Shown: piece after piece, positions 33,202 through 42,570 of the stretch
How the letters are laid out: every line of letters begins with the position of its first letter
Position numbering within the stretch: the first letter of the stretch is position 1
Program-made: the position numbers and the translations under genes
Assembly (NCBI GenBank): GCA_026415675.1
Contig: JAOAGQ010000071.1
Coordinates: 22,225-86,224 of the forward strand
Direction of reading: 5' to 3'
Source: Syntrophorhabdaceae bacterium
Lineage (GTDB): Bacteria > Desulfobacterota > Syntrophorhabdia > Syntrophorhabdales > Syntrophorhabdaceae
Length of the DNA: 64,000 nt
The notes under the pieces: generated by a model
The model's database searches: none
Told to the model about the DNA's origin: nothing
Seen by the model: the letters and a program-made list of their open reading frames with translations, nothing else

Positions 33202-34350
33202 TTGACGGAGATTATAGAGATTCCATACATAGCAGGAGATGGCACAGGAGAGGATATATGGAACGCCTCAAAAGAGCCACTCGAAGAGGCTGTAATAAAG
33301 GCATACGGCGGTGACAAGAGGATTTCATGGATAGAGATGCTCGCCGGAGAAAAGGCTCTTGAAAAGACAGGCAAATTGATTCCTGAAGAAACCCTCGATA
33401 CCATAAGAAGATATAAAACCGTAATCAAAGGACCATTGACAACGCCTGTTGGAGGGGGCTACAGGAGTATAAACGTGTATCTGAGACAGATATTTGACCT
33501 ATATGTCTGTGTAAGGCCTATCAGGTATTTTAAAGGTCTGCCGAGCCCTTTGAAGAGACCGGAAAAGATAGATATGGTGATTTTAAGGGAGAACACGGAA
33601 GATCTGTACAAAGGGATAGAGTGGAAGGCGTGGACGGATGAGGCGAAGAAGGTTATTAAGTTCCTTGGAGAGGAGATGGGTGTTTCTCTGTCGGAAGATT
33701 ACGCAATCGGGGTAAAACCCATAAGTAAGCCCGGTACCGTAAGATTCACCCGATGGGGTATCGATTATGCGATTAAGAACAAGAGGCGTTCGATCACTGT
33801 CGTACACAAGGGGAATATAATGAAATACACAGAAGGGGGATTCAGGGATTGGGCCTACGAGGTGGCAGGGGAGTACAGAGATTATATCTCCTTTTCTGGA
33901 GAAGAAGGAAAGATACTATTCAACGACAGGATTGCCGACAATATGTTTATGCAGGCGATATTGAGGCCCGGGGACTACGATGTGCTACTCTGCCCAAATC
34001 TAAACGGTGATTATCTCTCCGATGCCTGTGCGGGTCTTATAGGCGGTTTAGGGGTAGCCCCGGGGGCCAACATAGGGGATAACGTCGCCATCTTTGAGCC
34101 TACCCACGGAAGTGCCCCAAAATATGCGGGGAAGGATGTGATTAACCCCATATCATTTCTCCAATCCGCCGCCATGATGTTTTCATATATGGGCCTCGAT
34201 AGGGCCTCTACGATTCTGACCACCGCGATAGAGGATACGGTAAATGAAGGGATCATGACTTATGACCTTGCAAGGCAGATGGAAGGGATAGTACCTGTTA
34301 GGTGTTCCGAGTTCGGTATGGAGGTTGCAAAAAGGATAAAAGGGTTATAA
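33202..34350 (+). CDS. icd: Isocitrate dehydrogenase (NADP-type residues)
   Basis: Converts isocitrate to 2-oxoglutarate and CO2. 382 aa, TTG start at 33202 with GGGGG about nine bases upstream; an ATG at 33195 is out of frame. The substrate loop GGGYRSINVYLRQ, ENTEDLYKGIEWKA, the catalytic lysine and tyrosine regions, and NLNGDYLSDACAGLIGGLG match E. coli Icd. Cofactor positions GSAPKYAGKDVIN and TYDLARQMEG keep the Lys-Tyr and Tyr/Arg residues of NADP enzymes. It completes the citrate-to-2-oxoglutarate run, probably feeding glutamate synthesis. Confidence 0.9.
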   Translation: MTEIIEIPYIAGDGTGEDIWNASKEPLEEAVIKAYGGDKRISWIEMLAGEKALEKTGKLIPEETLDTIRRYKTVIKGPLTTPVGGGYRSINVYLRQIFDLYVCVRPIRYFKGLPSPLKRPEKIDMVILRENTEDLYKGIEWKAWTDEAKKVIKFLGEEMGVSLSEDYAIGVKPISKPGTVRFTRWGIDYAIKNKRRSITVVHKGNIMKYTEGGFRDWAYEVAGEYRDYISFSGEEGKILFNDRIADNMFMQAILRPGDYDVLLCPNLNGDYLSDACAGLIGGLGVAPGANIGDNVAIFEPTHGSAPKYAGKDVINPISFLQSAAMMFSYMGLDRASTILTTAIEDTVNEGIMTYDLARQMEGIVPVRCSEFGMEVAKRIKGL

Positions 34351-34399
34351 AGGGGAGTGTCTTTAGGGAGGGGTCAATAATAACGTTAGGGAGACAGTT

Positions 34400-35519
34400 A
34401 TGTTAGACGAGATAAAGGGAAGGATAGATTCACTTGTAGAAAAGATGGAAGCCTTAAGGGGCTATCTTTGACCTCGGCTCTTTATACGGTAGACTAAAGA
34501 GACTTGACGAAGAGATCGCAAAGGAGGCATTCTGGAGTGACCAGGAGAAGGCCCAGCGTCTCTTGAAAGAAAGGTCAAGAATCAAGGAAGAGATAGAGCG
34601 ATGGGAGGGAAAAGAGAAAGAGATTGAAGAGATAAAGATACTGGAGGAATTTGTAAAGGAGACAGGCGACCAAAAAGACATGGATGAACTCATAGGGAGG
34701 GTCAGCCGTCTCGAAGGGCTTATATCCCGTTTTGAAATAGAGAGGATGCTAAGCGGTGAAAATGATAGGGAAAATGCGATAGTATATATAAACGCAGGGG
34801 CAGGGGGTACAGAAGCTCAGGACTGGGCGGAGATGCTCCTTAGGATGTACATCAAATGGGCTGAAAAGGAAAAATTTGAAACCCAGGTAGTAGATCTTCT
34901 CCAGGGTGAAGAGGCAGGGATTAAAAATGTCACATTTCTCGTCAAGGGGCTTTACGCATACGGTTACTTAAAATGCGAGGTGGGGATCCATAGACTTGTT
35001 AGGGTCTCCCCCTTTGATGCAAATAACAGAAGACATACTTCCTTTGCCTCTGTTTACGCCTACCCCGAGATATCGGATGATATTTCAATAGAAATCAGAG
35101 AAGAGGATCTAAAGATAGACACCTTCAGGGCAAGTGGACCCGGAGGTCAGCATGTAAATAGAACAGAATCTGCCATAAGGATCACCCATATACCTACAGG
35201 TATCGTTGTTCAATGTCAGAACGAACGCTCCCAGCATAAAAACAGGGCCATAGCGATGGCCATTTTAAAATCGAGACTCTATGAACTTGAGAAGAGAAAA
35301 CAGGAGGAAAAGCTAAATTCCCTAAACAAAGAGAAGAAAGATATAGGGTGGGGCAGTCAGATAAGGTCCTATATCCTCCACCCCTATAAACTCGTTAAAG
35401 ACCACAGGACAAAACTGGAGGAGCATAACGCAGATGCTGTACTCGATGGAGAAATAGACCCTTTCATCAGGGCCTACCTTTTATACTTGACTTTCGAACA
35501 AAAAAAGGAGGATAATTAA
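34400..35519 (+). CDS. prfB: Peptide chain release factor 2, expressed by +1 frameshift
   Basis: RF2 releases peptides at UGA and UAA. Translation from ATG 34400 (after AGGGAG) reaches an in-frame TGA at 34469-34471 after 23 codons. The slippery CTT TGA C with an upstream AAGGGG is the classical autoregulated frameshift site. Shifting +1 continues LDLGSLYGRLK and gives 372 aa. The stop-codon recognition motif SPF (VSPFDANNRR) and the catalytic GGQ (SGPGGQHVN) are present. The automatic frame without the shift would wrongly begin within the coiled-coil domain. Confidence 0.96.
34456..34472 (+). promoter_or_regulatory. prfB programmed +1 frameshift site
   Basis: Internal Shine-Dalgarno AAGGGG (34456-34461), then CTATCTTTGAC with CTT at 34466-34468 and TGA at 34469-34471. 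The reading frame resumes at GAC 34470. Low RF2 slows termination at TGA and promotes slippage, making more RF2. Confidence 0.95.
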
Positions 35520-35521
35520 AA

Positions 35522-35755
35522 ATGGAGTTATTTAACGAAAGCAAGATCGAAGAGCTTGAAACAAAGATAGAAAAGCTGATAACTCTTTATAAATCGACCA
35601 AGGAGGAAAAGGAGAGGCTCTCGGCAAGGATACAGACCCTTGAGGCGGAAAATAAGGAACTGAAAGACAGAATAAACGGTAGCAAGGTCGAGAGGGAACA
35701 GATAGCTAATAAGATTACAAAGATCCTCGAAAGGCTGGAAAAGGTAGAAGTATAG
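35522..35755 (+). CDS. ZapB-like coiled-coil cell-division protein
   Basis: 77 aa, almost entirely a heptad-patterned coiled coil (IEELETKIEKLITLY, RLSARIQTLEAENKELKDRI), charged and without hydrophobic membrane segments. It starts three bases after prfB and ends eleven bases before zapA. ZapB-type proteins cross-link FtsZ via ZapA, and the adjacency to zapA supports this. Sequence similarity of short coiled coils is weak evidence by itself. Confidence 0.65.
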   Translation: MELFNESKIEELETKIEKLITLYKSTKEEKERLSARIQTLEAENKELKDRINGSKVEREQIANKITKILERLEKVEV

Positions 35756-35765
35756 GTTACAATAT

Positions 35766-36026
35766 ATGGAAAAAAAGGTAGAGGTGCAGATTTTAAGACA
35801 GCCTTTCACCTTCATAGGGGAAGACGAGGAAAGAATAAGAAAAGTAGCAATGTTTGTCGATGAAAGGATATCAAGGGTAATAAGGGATTATGGAATCGTG
35901 AATACTTTTAATGCGGTTATTATGGCAATGATGGAACTGACCGATGAATATTTACAGATAAGAGAGCACGCTGAGAGGTTTGAGGGAAGAACCCTAAAAC
36001 TTTTAAAAAAGGTAGAGGAGTTATGA
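35766..36026 (+). CDS. zapA: Cell division protein ZapA
   Basis: 86 aa FtsZ-ring stabiliser. It has the ZapA N-terminal fold KVEVQILRQPFTFIGEDEERIRKVA, then VDERISRVI and a C-terminal helix for dimerisation. It is followed directly by 6S RNA, the arrangement also seen in many proteobacteria. The start at ATG 35766 has no strong ribosome binding site and may rely on coupling. Confidence 0.82.
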   Translation: MEKKVEVQILRQPFTFIGEDEERIRKVAMFVDERISRVIRDYGIVNTFNAVIMAMMELTDEYLQIREHAERFEGRTLKLLKKVEEL

Positions 36027-36027
36027 T

Positions 36028-36206
36028 GTTCCCTGCGGTGCTCGTGATAAATGGTGGACTTTGAGCCAACACCTCTTTTATGGGAACCTAATACCTTATT
36101 GTTGTGTGCATGCTTGCCAAGAGCAAGAAGCCTGATACAATAAAAAAGGTACCCACTTTACCGAGAGGTTCAAGACTTATCGTTTACACGGCATCTGCGG
36201 GGGCTT
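36028..36206 (+). ncRNA. ssrS: 6S RNA
   Basis: This stretch directly after zapA has the 6S hallmarks. The 5' end TTCCCTGCGGTGCTCGTG can pair with the 3' end GGCATCTGCGGGGG to close a long helix. The conserved TTTGAGCCAACACCTC lies at about 36059-36074, and an extended, mostly unpaired central bubble follows. 6S RNA mimics an open promoter and sequesters sigma70 RNA polymerase in slow growth. The exact ends are estimated to within about ten bases. Confidence 0.82.
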
Positions 36207-36271
36207 TATATATACTATAAGGGTTTGCATTAGAGCAAAAAGAGGTATTAAGATAGATTGATTTTAAATAT

Positions 36272-36320
36272 GGAGGCATAAAGATTCATCGCTAATCTTC
36301 AAATAAATCCCTCTTTTTTT
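36272..36320 (+). terminator. Probable terminator downstream of 6S RNA
   Basis: AAGATT (36281-36286) pairs with AATCTT (36294-36299), and outer GAGG/CCTC can extend it. TTTTTTT follows at 36314-36320. The 36207-36271 and 36321-36366 stretches otherwise show nothing. Confidence 0.45.
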
Positions 36321-36366
36321 CTCTCAATGCCAACCCCTTGAATAAATATAATGTGCAGGGGGAAAC

Positions 36367-37917
36367 TTGACGGTAATTATAACTATCTTAATTTCAATAG
36401 CAGCACTTTTTATAGGCTTTAGTCTCTCGAGGTTTATCCAGAAGAAAAAGGTCGGTGAATACGAGAAGATAGGCAGAAAGATCCTCGAAGACGCAAAAAA
36501 GGAGGCGGATGTCCTGATAAGGGAGGCCTCTATTCAGGCGAAAGATGCTGCGATACAGGCAAAAAATGAGTTAGAACAGGAGATAAAATCAAGGAGAAAT
36601 GAACTCCAGAACGTAGAGAGAAGGCTTGCCCAGAAAGAGTCGAATCTCGATAAGAAGCTGGAGCTCATAGAAAAAAAAGAAGAAGAACTCTCCAAAAAGG
36701 AGAGGGAGTTACAGAGTAAACAATCAAGCCTCGACAGAAAGATCAACGAGTACGACTCCCTAATCCAGAAGGAAAAGGATATGCTCCAAAAGATCGCAGG
36801 CATGACATCGGAGGAGGCAAAAAAGATCTTAATGCAAAAGATGGAGGATGAGGCGAGGTACGAGGCCATTAAAATCTGTAAGAAAATAGAGGAAGATGCA
36901 AGGGAAAAGGCGGATAAAAAGGCAAAAGAGATCATAGCCCAGTCCATTCAGAGGTATGCAGGGGAATATGTAGGAGAGGATACCGTCTCTACGGTTCCCC
37001 TTCCAAATGAGGAGATGAAGGGACGGATTATCGGGAGAGAGGGCAGGAACATAAGGGCCCTTGAGGCGGCTACAGGTGTTGATATCATCATAGATGATAC
37101 CCCTGAGGCGGTTATCCTTTCGTGCTTTAATCCGGTAAGGCGAGAGGTGGCCCGGATTGCAATAGAGAGACTCATAACGGATGGCAGGATTCACCCTGCA
37201 AGGATTGAGGAGATCGTCTCAAAGGTTGCTATGGAAATGGAGGATAAGATAAAAGAGGCTGGGGAGCAGGCGGTTTTTGACCTTGGTATCCATAACGTGC
37301 ACCCCGAACTTGTAAAACTCATAGGGAGACTCAAATTCAGGAGCAGTTATGCCCAGAATGTTTATCAACATTCCCTTGAGGTTGCCTTTATATGCGGGAT
37401 TATAGCGGCCGAATTAAAGATGAATATAAAAGAGGCAAAGAGGGCAGGTTTACTCCACGATATAGGTAAGGCCGTTGACCATGAGATCGAGGGTTCCCAT
37501 GCGGCGATTGGGGCAGACCTCGCCAAAAAATACGGTGAGAGCGATTCGATTGTCCATTCTATCCTTGCCCACCACGAGGATGTGGAGGCAACGAGCATCC
37601 TCGATGTGATAGTCCAGGCCGCCGATGCACTGTCAGGGGCCCGTCCAGGGGCAAGAAGGGAGATGCTTGAGACGTACGTTAAGAGGCTTGAGGAATTGGA
37701 GCGTATCTCGAACAGTTTTCCAGGGGTTGAGAAATCTTACGCTATACAGGCAGGAAGGGAGATACGCATCGTCGTAAGCAGTGAGAAGATAAGTGATGAG
37801 CAGACTTATATACTCTCAAAGGATATAGCAAAGAAGATCGAGTCTGACCTTTCCTACCCCGGGCAGATAAAAATTGTTGTAATCAGAGAAACAAGGGCTG
37901 TGGAATATGCAAAGTAG
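36367..37917 (+). CDS. rny: Ribonuclease Y
   Basis: Membrane-anchored endoribonuclease initiating mRNA decay, 516 aa. TTG start at 36367 with AGGGGGA upstream. Order: N-terminal membrane helix ([19 protein letters not shown]), long coiled coil (about 35-200), KH domain with [15 protein letters not shown], and HD domain with catalytic HDIGK in [17 protein letters not shown]. The next gene overlaps it by eleven bases, the usual rny-ymdB pair. Confidence 0.94.
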   Translation: MTVIITILISIAALFIGFSLSRFIQKKKVGEYEKIGRKILEDAKKEADVLIREASIQAKDAAIQAKNELEQEIKSRRNELQNVERRLAQKESNLDKKLELIEKKEEELSKKERELQSKQSSLDRKINEYDSLIQKEKDMLQKIAGMTSEEAKKILMQKMEDEARYEAIKICKKIEEDAREKADKKAKEIIAQSIQRYAGEYVGEDTVSTVPLPNEEMKGRIIGREGRNIRALEAATGVDIIIDDTPEAVILSCFNPVRREVARIAIERLITDGRIHPARIEEIVSKVAMEMEDKIKEAGEQAVFDLGIHNVHPELVKLIGRLKFRSSYAQNVYQHSLEVAFICGIIAAELKMNIKEAKRAGLLHDIGKAVDHEIEGSHAAIGADLAKKYGESDSIVHSILAHHEDVEATSILDVIVQAADALSGARPGARREMLETYVKRLEELERISNSFPGVEKSYAIQAGREIRIVVSSEKISDEQTYILSKDIAKKIESDLSYPGQIKIVVIRETRAVEYAK

Positions 37918-38686
37918 TGAGATTACCGTCCTTTTTCTCGGTGATGTGATAGGGAAACCGGGGAGGAATGCGGTAAAAGATTTCATAAAAGACGTAAACG
38001 TGGACTTCAAGATAGTAAACGGGGAGAATCTCGCCGGGGGAATAGGGATTACCCCAAAGGTAGCAGAGGAGATCCTCTCCTGTGGAATCGATGCGATCAC
38101 AACAGGAAATCATGTCTGGAAGAAAAAGGATATAATCCCATACCTTATGGAGGAGCCAAGGGTTGTAAGACCCCTTAACTACCCTCCGGGTACACCAGGT
38201 TTTGGGTATGCGATACTGAAAAAGGAAGATAAATCCCTTTGCGTTGTAAATGTGGAGGGAAGGGTATTTATGGGTAATCCCGAATGTCCCTTTCGAACTA
38301 TGAGGGACTTTATCGACACAATGGAAGAAGAAATACCCATCATCGTTGATTTCCATGCAGAGGCCACCTCAGAAAAGATAGCCCTTGGCTGGTATCTCGA
38401 CGGAAAGGTTTCTGCACTGATAGGGACCCACACCCATGTCCAGACCGCCGATGAGAAGATACTGCCAAACGGTACGGGTTATATTACCGATGCAGGGATG
38501 ACAGGTGCATCCGATTCCGTCATCGGTATGGATAAAGAGGCTGTTTTAAAAAGGTTTTTGACCCTCCTTCCCCAGAAATATGAGGTGGGGAATAGACATG
38601 TGGAGGTACAGGGTGTGATCCTTGCTATAGATCCGTCTTCAAGGAAGTGTTTGAAAATAGAAAGGATAAGAGAGAGGGTTGATTAG
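37907..38686 (+). CDS. ymdB: YmdB-family metallophosphoesterase (TIGR00282)
   Basis: 259 aa. Metallophosphoesterase with the dinuclear-metal motif [37 protein letters not shown] and [12 protein letters not shown]. The B. subtilis homologue hydrolyses cyclic AMP and affects biofilm decisions. The start overlaps the end of rny, and tyrS begins on the base after its stop. The C terminus is complete. Confidence 0.88.
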   Translation: MQSSEITVLFLGDVIGKPGRNAVKDFIKDVNVDFKIVNGENLAGGIGITPKVAEEILSCGIDAITTGNHVWKKKDIIPYLMEEPRVVRPLNYPPGTPGFGYAILKKEDKSLCVVNVEGRVFMGNPECPFRTMRDFIDTMEEEIPIIVDFHAEATSEKIALGWYLDGKVSALIGTHTHVQTADEKILPNGTGYITDAGMTGASDSVIGMDKEAVLKRFLTLLPQKYEVGNRHVEVQGVILAIDPSSRKCLKIERIRERVD

Positions 38687-39907
38687 ATGTCTTTTCCGGA
38701 TATTGAATATCAGTTAGAGGTAATAAAGAGGGGGGCCGTTGACCTAATCAGTGAAAACGAACTGAGAGACAAGCTGATTAAGTCTAAAAGGGAGGGGAGA
38801 CCCCTGAGGGTTAAACTTGGGATGGATCCGACAGCCCCGGATCTCCATCTCGGCCATACCGTTGTCCTACAGAAACTAAAGCAATTTCAGGAGTTAGGTC
38901 ATACCGCCATATTCCTTATTGGTGATTTCACAGGTATGATAGGAGACCCAACGGGGAGGATCGAAACAAGACCTGCTTTATCCAGGGAAGAACTCCTCAG
39001 AAACGCAGAGACATACAAAGAACAGGTCTTTAAGATCCTTGACCCCGAAAAGACGGAGATCCGGTTTAACAGCCAGTGGTTTGAAGAGATGAACGCCGCG
39101 GATATGATACGTCTTTGTGCCCAATATACCATGGCAAGGATGATGGAAAGGGAAGACTTCAGAAATAGATACCAGAACAACCTTCCTATCAGTATCCATG
39201 AGTTTTTATACCCCCTTGTACAAGGTTACGACTCAGTTGCACTAAGGGCTGATGTGGAACTGGGGGGCCATGACCAGATCTTTAACCTCTATGTAGGTAG
39301 AGATATCCAGCGGGCATACGGTCAGGAATCACAGGTGATAGTAACGGTACCCCTTCTTGAAGGAACAGACGGGGTCAACAAGATGAGTAAAAGTTACGGT
39401 AACTATGTGGGTATCGATGAGCCTCCCGATGTGATCTTCGGCAAACTCATGTCCATTTCCGATGAACTGATGTTGAAATACTACGAACTCTTAAGCGATA
39501 TTCGATTAGAAGAACTCAATCAACTAAAAGAAGGCATAAGAACAGGTAAAATCCATCCAAGAGACGCTAAAGTAAGGTTTGCGAAGGAAATTGTGGAGAG
39601 ATTCCATGGAAAAGAAAAGGCAGTCGCTGCCCACGAGGCATTTGAGAGACTCTTCAGAGATAAAGAGATCCCCGATGACATCGAGGTCATTCAGATCAAA
39701 AAGGTCGAGCTTGAGAGATGGTTGCCGAAACTCCTCTTGAATATTGGTATGGTTCCTTCCACAACAGAGGGCAAGCGCATGATAACCCAGGGGGCGGTTT
39801 CGATAAACGGGTCAAAAGTAAAGGATGAAAACCTCCCCGAGGACATCTCGGGGGAGGTTGTAATAAAAGTTGGGAAGCGAAAATTTAAAAAACTGATTTT
39901 GAGCTAA
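38687..39907 (+). CDS. tyrS: Tyrosyl-tRNA synthetase
   Basis: Class I synthetase, 406 aa. HIGH-type motif [11 protein letters not shown] and KMSKS motif [13 protein letters not shown], with an S4 RNA-binding domain at the C terminus ([18 protein letters not shown]). The insertions suggest the TyrZ-like subfamily. It starts immediately after ymdB and may share its transcript. It converges with thiM five bases beyond its stop. Confidence 0.95.
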   Translation: MSFPDIEYQLEVIKRGAVDLISENELRDKLIKSKREGRPLRVKLGMDPTAPDLHLGHTVVLQKLKQFQELGHTAIFLIGDFTGMIGDPTGRIETRPALSREELLRNAETYKEQVFKILDPEKTEIRFNSQWFEEMNAADMIRLCAQYTMARMMEREDFRNRYQNNLPISIHEFLYPLVQGYDSVALRADVELGGHDQIFNLYVGRDIQRAYGQESQVIVTVPLLEGTDGVNKMSKSYGNYVGIDEPPDVIFGKLMSISDELMLKYYELLSDIRLEELNQLKEGIRTGKIHPRDAKVRFAKEIVERFHGKEKAVAAHEAFERLFRDKEIPDDIEVIQIKKVELERWLPKLLLNIGMVPSTTEGKRMITQGAVSINGSKVKDENLPEDISGEVVIKVGKRKFKKLILS

Positions 39908-39912
39908 CCCTA

Positions 39913-40728
39913 TTATATTGCAATCTTTGCCCCCTGGATTATATCCTCTTCCCCTATCTCATAGAGGGTATCGAGGAGGGCGATCTGGAAACTTCCAGGG
40001 GATCCTGACTTTTCAGCGGCCTTTTCCCCGGCGAGGCCAAAATAGGCAAGGGAAGTACAGGAGGCCATAAAAGGATCCTCATCGACGGCGAGAAAAGCCC
40101 CCATGATTGCCGTTGCGGTGCAACCTGTTCCGGTTATGCTTCCCATCATGGCGTGGCCGTTATATATACGGCATTGCCTCTCTCCATCGGTCACAAGGTC
40201 GACGGCCCCTGTTATCGCTACCGTTGTTTTGAACTTTTTTGAAAGGTGTAAGGCCACCTCCTGGGCGTGCTCTACGGTATGTACCGCATCTACCCCCTTT
40301 GTCTTCGATTCGGAGGTATCATCGTATAGGGATATAATCTCAGATGGGTTTCCCCTTACGACCTTCACAGAGACTTCTTCCAGTATACTTCTCGCTGTAT
40401 CCGTCCTGAAACGGGTGGCCCCTGAACCTACAGGGTCAAGGATAACGGGGATACCCGATATGTTCGCCCTCTTCCCTGCCTTTATCATCGCCTCCACCCA
40501 TGTTCTACTCAACGTGCCTATATTGAGTACAAGGGCCTGGGCGAGGGTAACCATCTCTTCCACCTCTTCCAGGGCATGGGCCATAACGGGGGATGCCCCG
40601 CAGGATAATAGGGCATTGGCCGTATAGTTCATGACCACGTAGTTTGTGATGTTGTGGACGAGAGGCCTTTTTGTTCTAACGGTCTTTAGATTCTCCCATG
40701 CCCTTCTCGCCATTTCCGCGTTGTACAT
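39913..40728 (-). CDS. thiM: Hydroxyethylthiazole kinase
   Basis: Phosphorylates 4-methyl-5-(2-hydroxyethyl)thiazole in thiamine salvage. 271 aa. Family segments are LVHNITNYVVMNYTANALL near the N terminus, PVILDPVGSGATRFRTD, VVRGNPSEI and ITGTGCTATAIMGAF. AAGGAG precedes ATG 40728. It follows thiL by 20 bases and is the last gene of the thi run. Confidence 0.93.
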   Translation of the reverse strand: MYNAEMARRAWENLKTVRTKRPLVHNITNYVVMNYTANALLSCGASPVMAHALEEVEEMVTLAQALVLNIGTLSRTWVEAMIKAGKRANISGIPVILDPVGSGATRFRTDTARSILEEVSVKVVRGNPSEIISLYDDTSESKTKGVDAVHTVEHAQEVALHLSKKFKTTVAITGAVDLVTDGERQCRIYNGHAMMGSITGTGCTATAIMGAFLAVDEDPFMASCTSLAYFGLAGEKAAEKSGSPGSFQIALLDTLYEIGEEDIIQGAKIAI

Positions 40729-40748
40729 AGATATCTCCTTTTTGGCAA

Positions 40749-41771
40749 TTAATCTTTAAAGTGGTCCCAGCTACCTCTTTTGGCGGTAAATGCGCTTCTG
40801 TCTTCGCCAGAAAAGACTATACCCTTCTTCGATTCTGTTATTCTTCCAACCTCTGTGACCGTTACCTTTAAGTCAAGGGCTATGTCCGATATCTTTTTAA
40901 CATCTTTGGGATTACAGGTGATGATAAGCTCGTAGTCATCGCTTTCCCCGAAGAAAAACTCCCTTGGATCCGTACCCAAAATCTGGGCAACCTCTTTTAG
41001 TTGTTCGTTTATAGGAATCTTATCGATAAAAAGCTCAGCCCCAACCCCGCTTTCCTCACAAATGTGGCCGAGATCCCCTAAAAAACCGTCGCTTATATCT
41101 ATCATTGCCGTTGCAAGGCCTGCCTTTGCCACGGCCATACCCAATTCCGCCCTGTGTTTGGGTCTTAGGTAAAAATCAACAATAGGGTGATTCATCAAGA
41201 AAGGGTCTCCGGTGCTCTTCAATAGAACCTTAAGTCCGGCAGATGCCTGACCTGGATACCCTGTAACAAGTATTACATCCCCCGGTTTGGCCCCTGAACG
41301 TTTAATAGCCTTACCTGACTCTATTTCTCCGATAAGGGTGATATCAATGAAGATACCATTACCGGTGCCTGTGAGATTCCCCCCTATGATCGATGCCCCG
41401 AAGGGGTTTAGTTCAGCGAGGAAACCCCTGTAGAGATCCTCTATATCCTTTAAAAGCATCTCCTTTTTGAGTCCAAGGGAGATAAGGCTATATAGGGGTC
41501 TACCCCCCATGGCCCCGATGTCGCTTATATTGATAGCCATAGCCCTTCTACCGAGGTCAAAAAAGTTTGTCTTTTCTAATAAAAAATGGCGACCCTCCAC
41601 CATTGAATCACAGGTTACAAGGATTTCATAACCGTGCCGGGGTAGGATCGAGGCTGTATCATCCCCTATTCCAAGGGATAGACCATCCGCTATTTTACCT
41701 TCCTTTTTTACGATCTCGTTTATTTTACTTATGAGGCCGAACTCCCCTAAATCCCCGATCCTTACATCCAT
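40749..41771 (-). CDS. thiL: Thiamine-monophosphate kinase
   Basis: Converts thiamine phosphate to the diphosphate with ATP. 340 aa, AIRS-kinase family. SLGIGDDTASI, the metal site NISDIGAMGGRPLYSL, GGNLTGTG and MIDISDGFLGDLGH are typical. It starts three bases after the thiE stop without its own ribosome binding site, so translation is coupled. Confidence 0.92.
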   Translation of the reverse strand: MDVRIGDLGEFGLISKINEIVKKEGKIADGLSLGIGDDTASILPRHGYEILVTCDSMVEGRHFLLEKTNFFDLGRRAMAINISDIGAMGGRPLYSLISLGLKKEMLLKDIEDLYRGFLAELNPFGASIIGGNLTGTGNGIFIDITLIGEIESGKAIKRSGAKPGDVILVTGYPGQASAGLKVLLKSTGDPFLMNHPIVDFYLRPKHRAELGMAVAKAGLATAMIDISDGFLGDLGHICEESGVGAELFIDKIPINEQLKEVAQILGTDPREFFFGESDDYELIITCNPKDVKKISDIALDLKVTVTEVGRITESKKGIVFSGEDRSAFTAKRGSWDHFKD

Positions 41772-41774
41772 CTT

Positions 41775-42425
41775 TTAAAAGGCCATCTTCTCCTTCATTA
41801 TTCTTGCCGCATATAGGGGATCCTCATGGCAGCAGACCGCAGATATGACCGCTATCCCATAGACGCCTGTTTTTAAAACATCGTCCATATTTTCAATGTT
41901 GATCCCCCCTATCGCAATCACAGGCAACGGAATGGTCTCTACCACCTCCTTAAGGAGACGAAGGCCCTTTGCAGGGGCCGCATCCTCTTTTGATGCTGTA
42001 GGGAAGACAGGGCCAAAACCTATGTAGTCTGCGCCTTCCATAAGACAGAACCTTGCCTCTTCCAGATTGGTTGCAGAACCTCCGATGATTGCATCATCCC
42101 CCAATATCTTTCTTGCAAGGGATATGGGAAAATCTTTCTGCCCTAAGTGGACCCCGTCTGCGGAAGAGGCAATCGCCACATCGACACGGTCATTGACGAT
42201 AAAAACTGCCCCTGCCTTGGAACATACCTCTTTGAGCTTTAAAGCCACGTCTATCAACTCCCTTGTAGAACCCCTTTTTTCCCTGAACTGTATTGTATCG
42301 GCCCCGCCTGATATGGCCATCTCCGCAAGTTCAATATGGGTATACCTTTTCTGAAGGGCAGTATCCGTTAATACATGGAATCTTCCGATCTTTCTCCCTT
42401 TTTTTCTTTGTTCACATCCATCCAT
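41775..42425 (-). CDS. thiE: Thiamine-phosphate synthase
   Basis: Joins hydroxymethylpyrimidine diphosphate and thiazole phosphate. 216 aa with an N-terminal charged extension before FHVLTDTALQ. Barrel motifs: IQFREKRGS, VFIVNDRVDVAIASSADGVHLGQ, GGSATNLEEA, IGFGPVFPTASK and PVIAIGGIN. It is the first gene of thiE-thiL-thiM. There is no TPP riboswitch upstream and no ribosome binding site; its promoter points to a leaderless transcript. Confidence 0.93.
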   Translation of the reverse strand: MDGCEQRKKGRKIGRFHVLTDTALQKRYTHIELAEMAISGGADTIQFREKRGSTRELIDVALKLKEVCSKAGAVFIVNDRVDVAIASSADGVHLGQKDFPISLARKILGDDAIIGGSATNLEEARFCLMEGADYIGFGPVFPTASKEDAAPAKGLRLLKEVVETIPLPVIAIGGINIENMDDVLKTGVYGIAVISAVCCHEDPLYAARIMKEKMAF

Positions 42426-42434
42426 AGGAGATAC

Positions 42435-42463
42435 ATTATATGGGAATTACCGTTTTAAGTCAA
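42435..42463 (-). promoter_or_regulatory. thiE promoter, leaderless geometry
   Basis: On the minus strand TTGACT (42463-42458), a 17-base spacer and consensus TATAAT (42440-42435). Nine bases separate the -10 from ATG 42425, so transcription starts within about two bases of the codon. Confidence 0.65.
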
Positions 42464-42521
42464 AAATTTTATCAACCCGATTTAAGTTTTTTATACTTCC
42501 AATGAGTTTCTGCAATTTTCT

Positions 42522-42550
42522 TTGACATTTAATGAAAAATACTGTACCCT
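42522..42550 (+). promoter_or_regulatory. Putative gntR promoter
   Basis: TTGACA (42522-42527), a 17-base spacer and TACCCT (42545-42550), divergent from the thiE promoter. The predicted start near 42557 leaves a short leader to ATG 42571. The -10 is weak. Confidence 0.45.
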
Positions 42551-42570
42551 AATTGAGTCATTATCAGAAC

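Noticed and set aside
42426..42552. TPP riboswitch before thiE
   Set aside because: The conserved thi-box blocks are absent, and the promoter leaves almost no leader.
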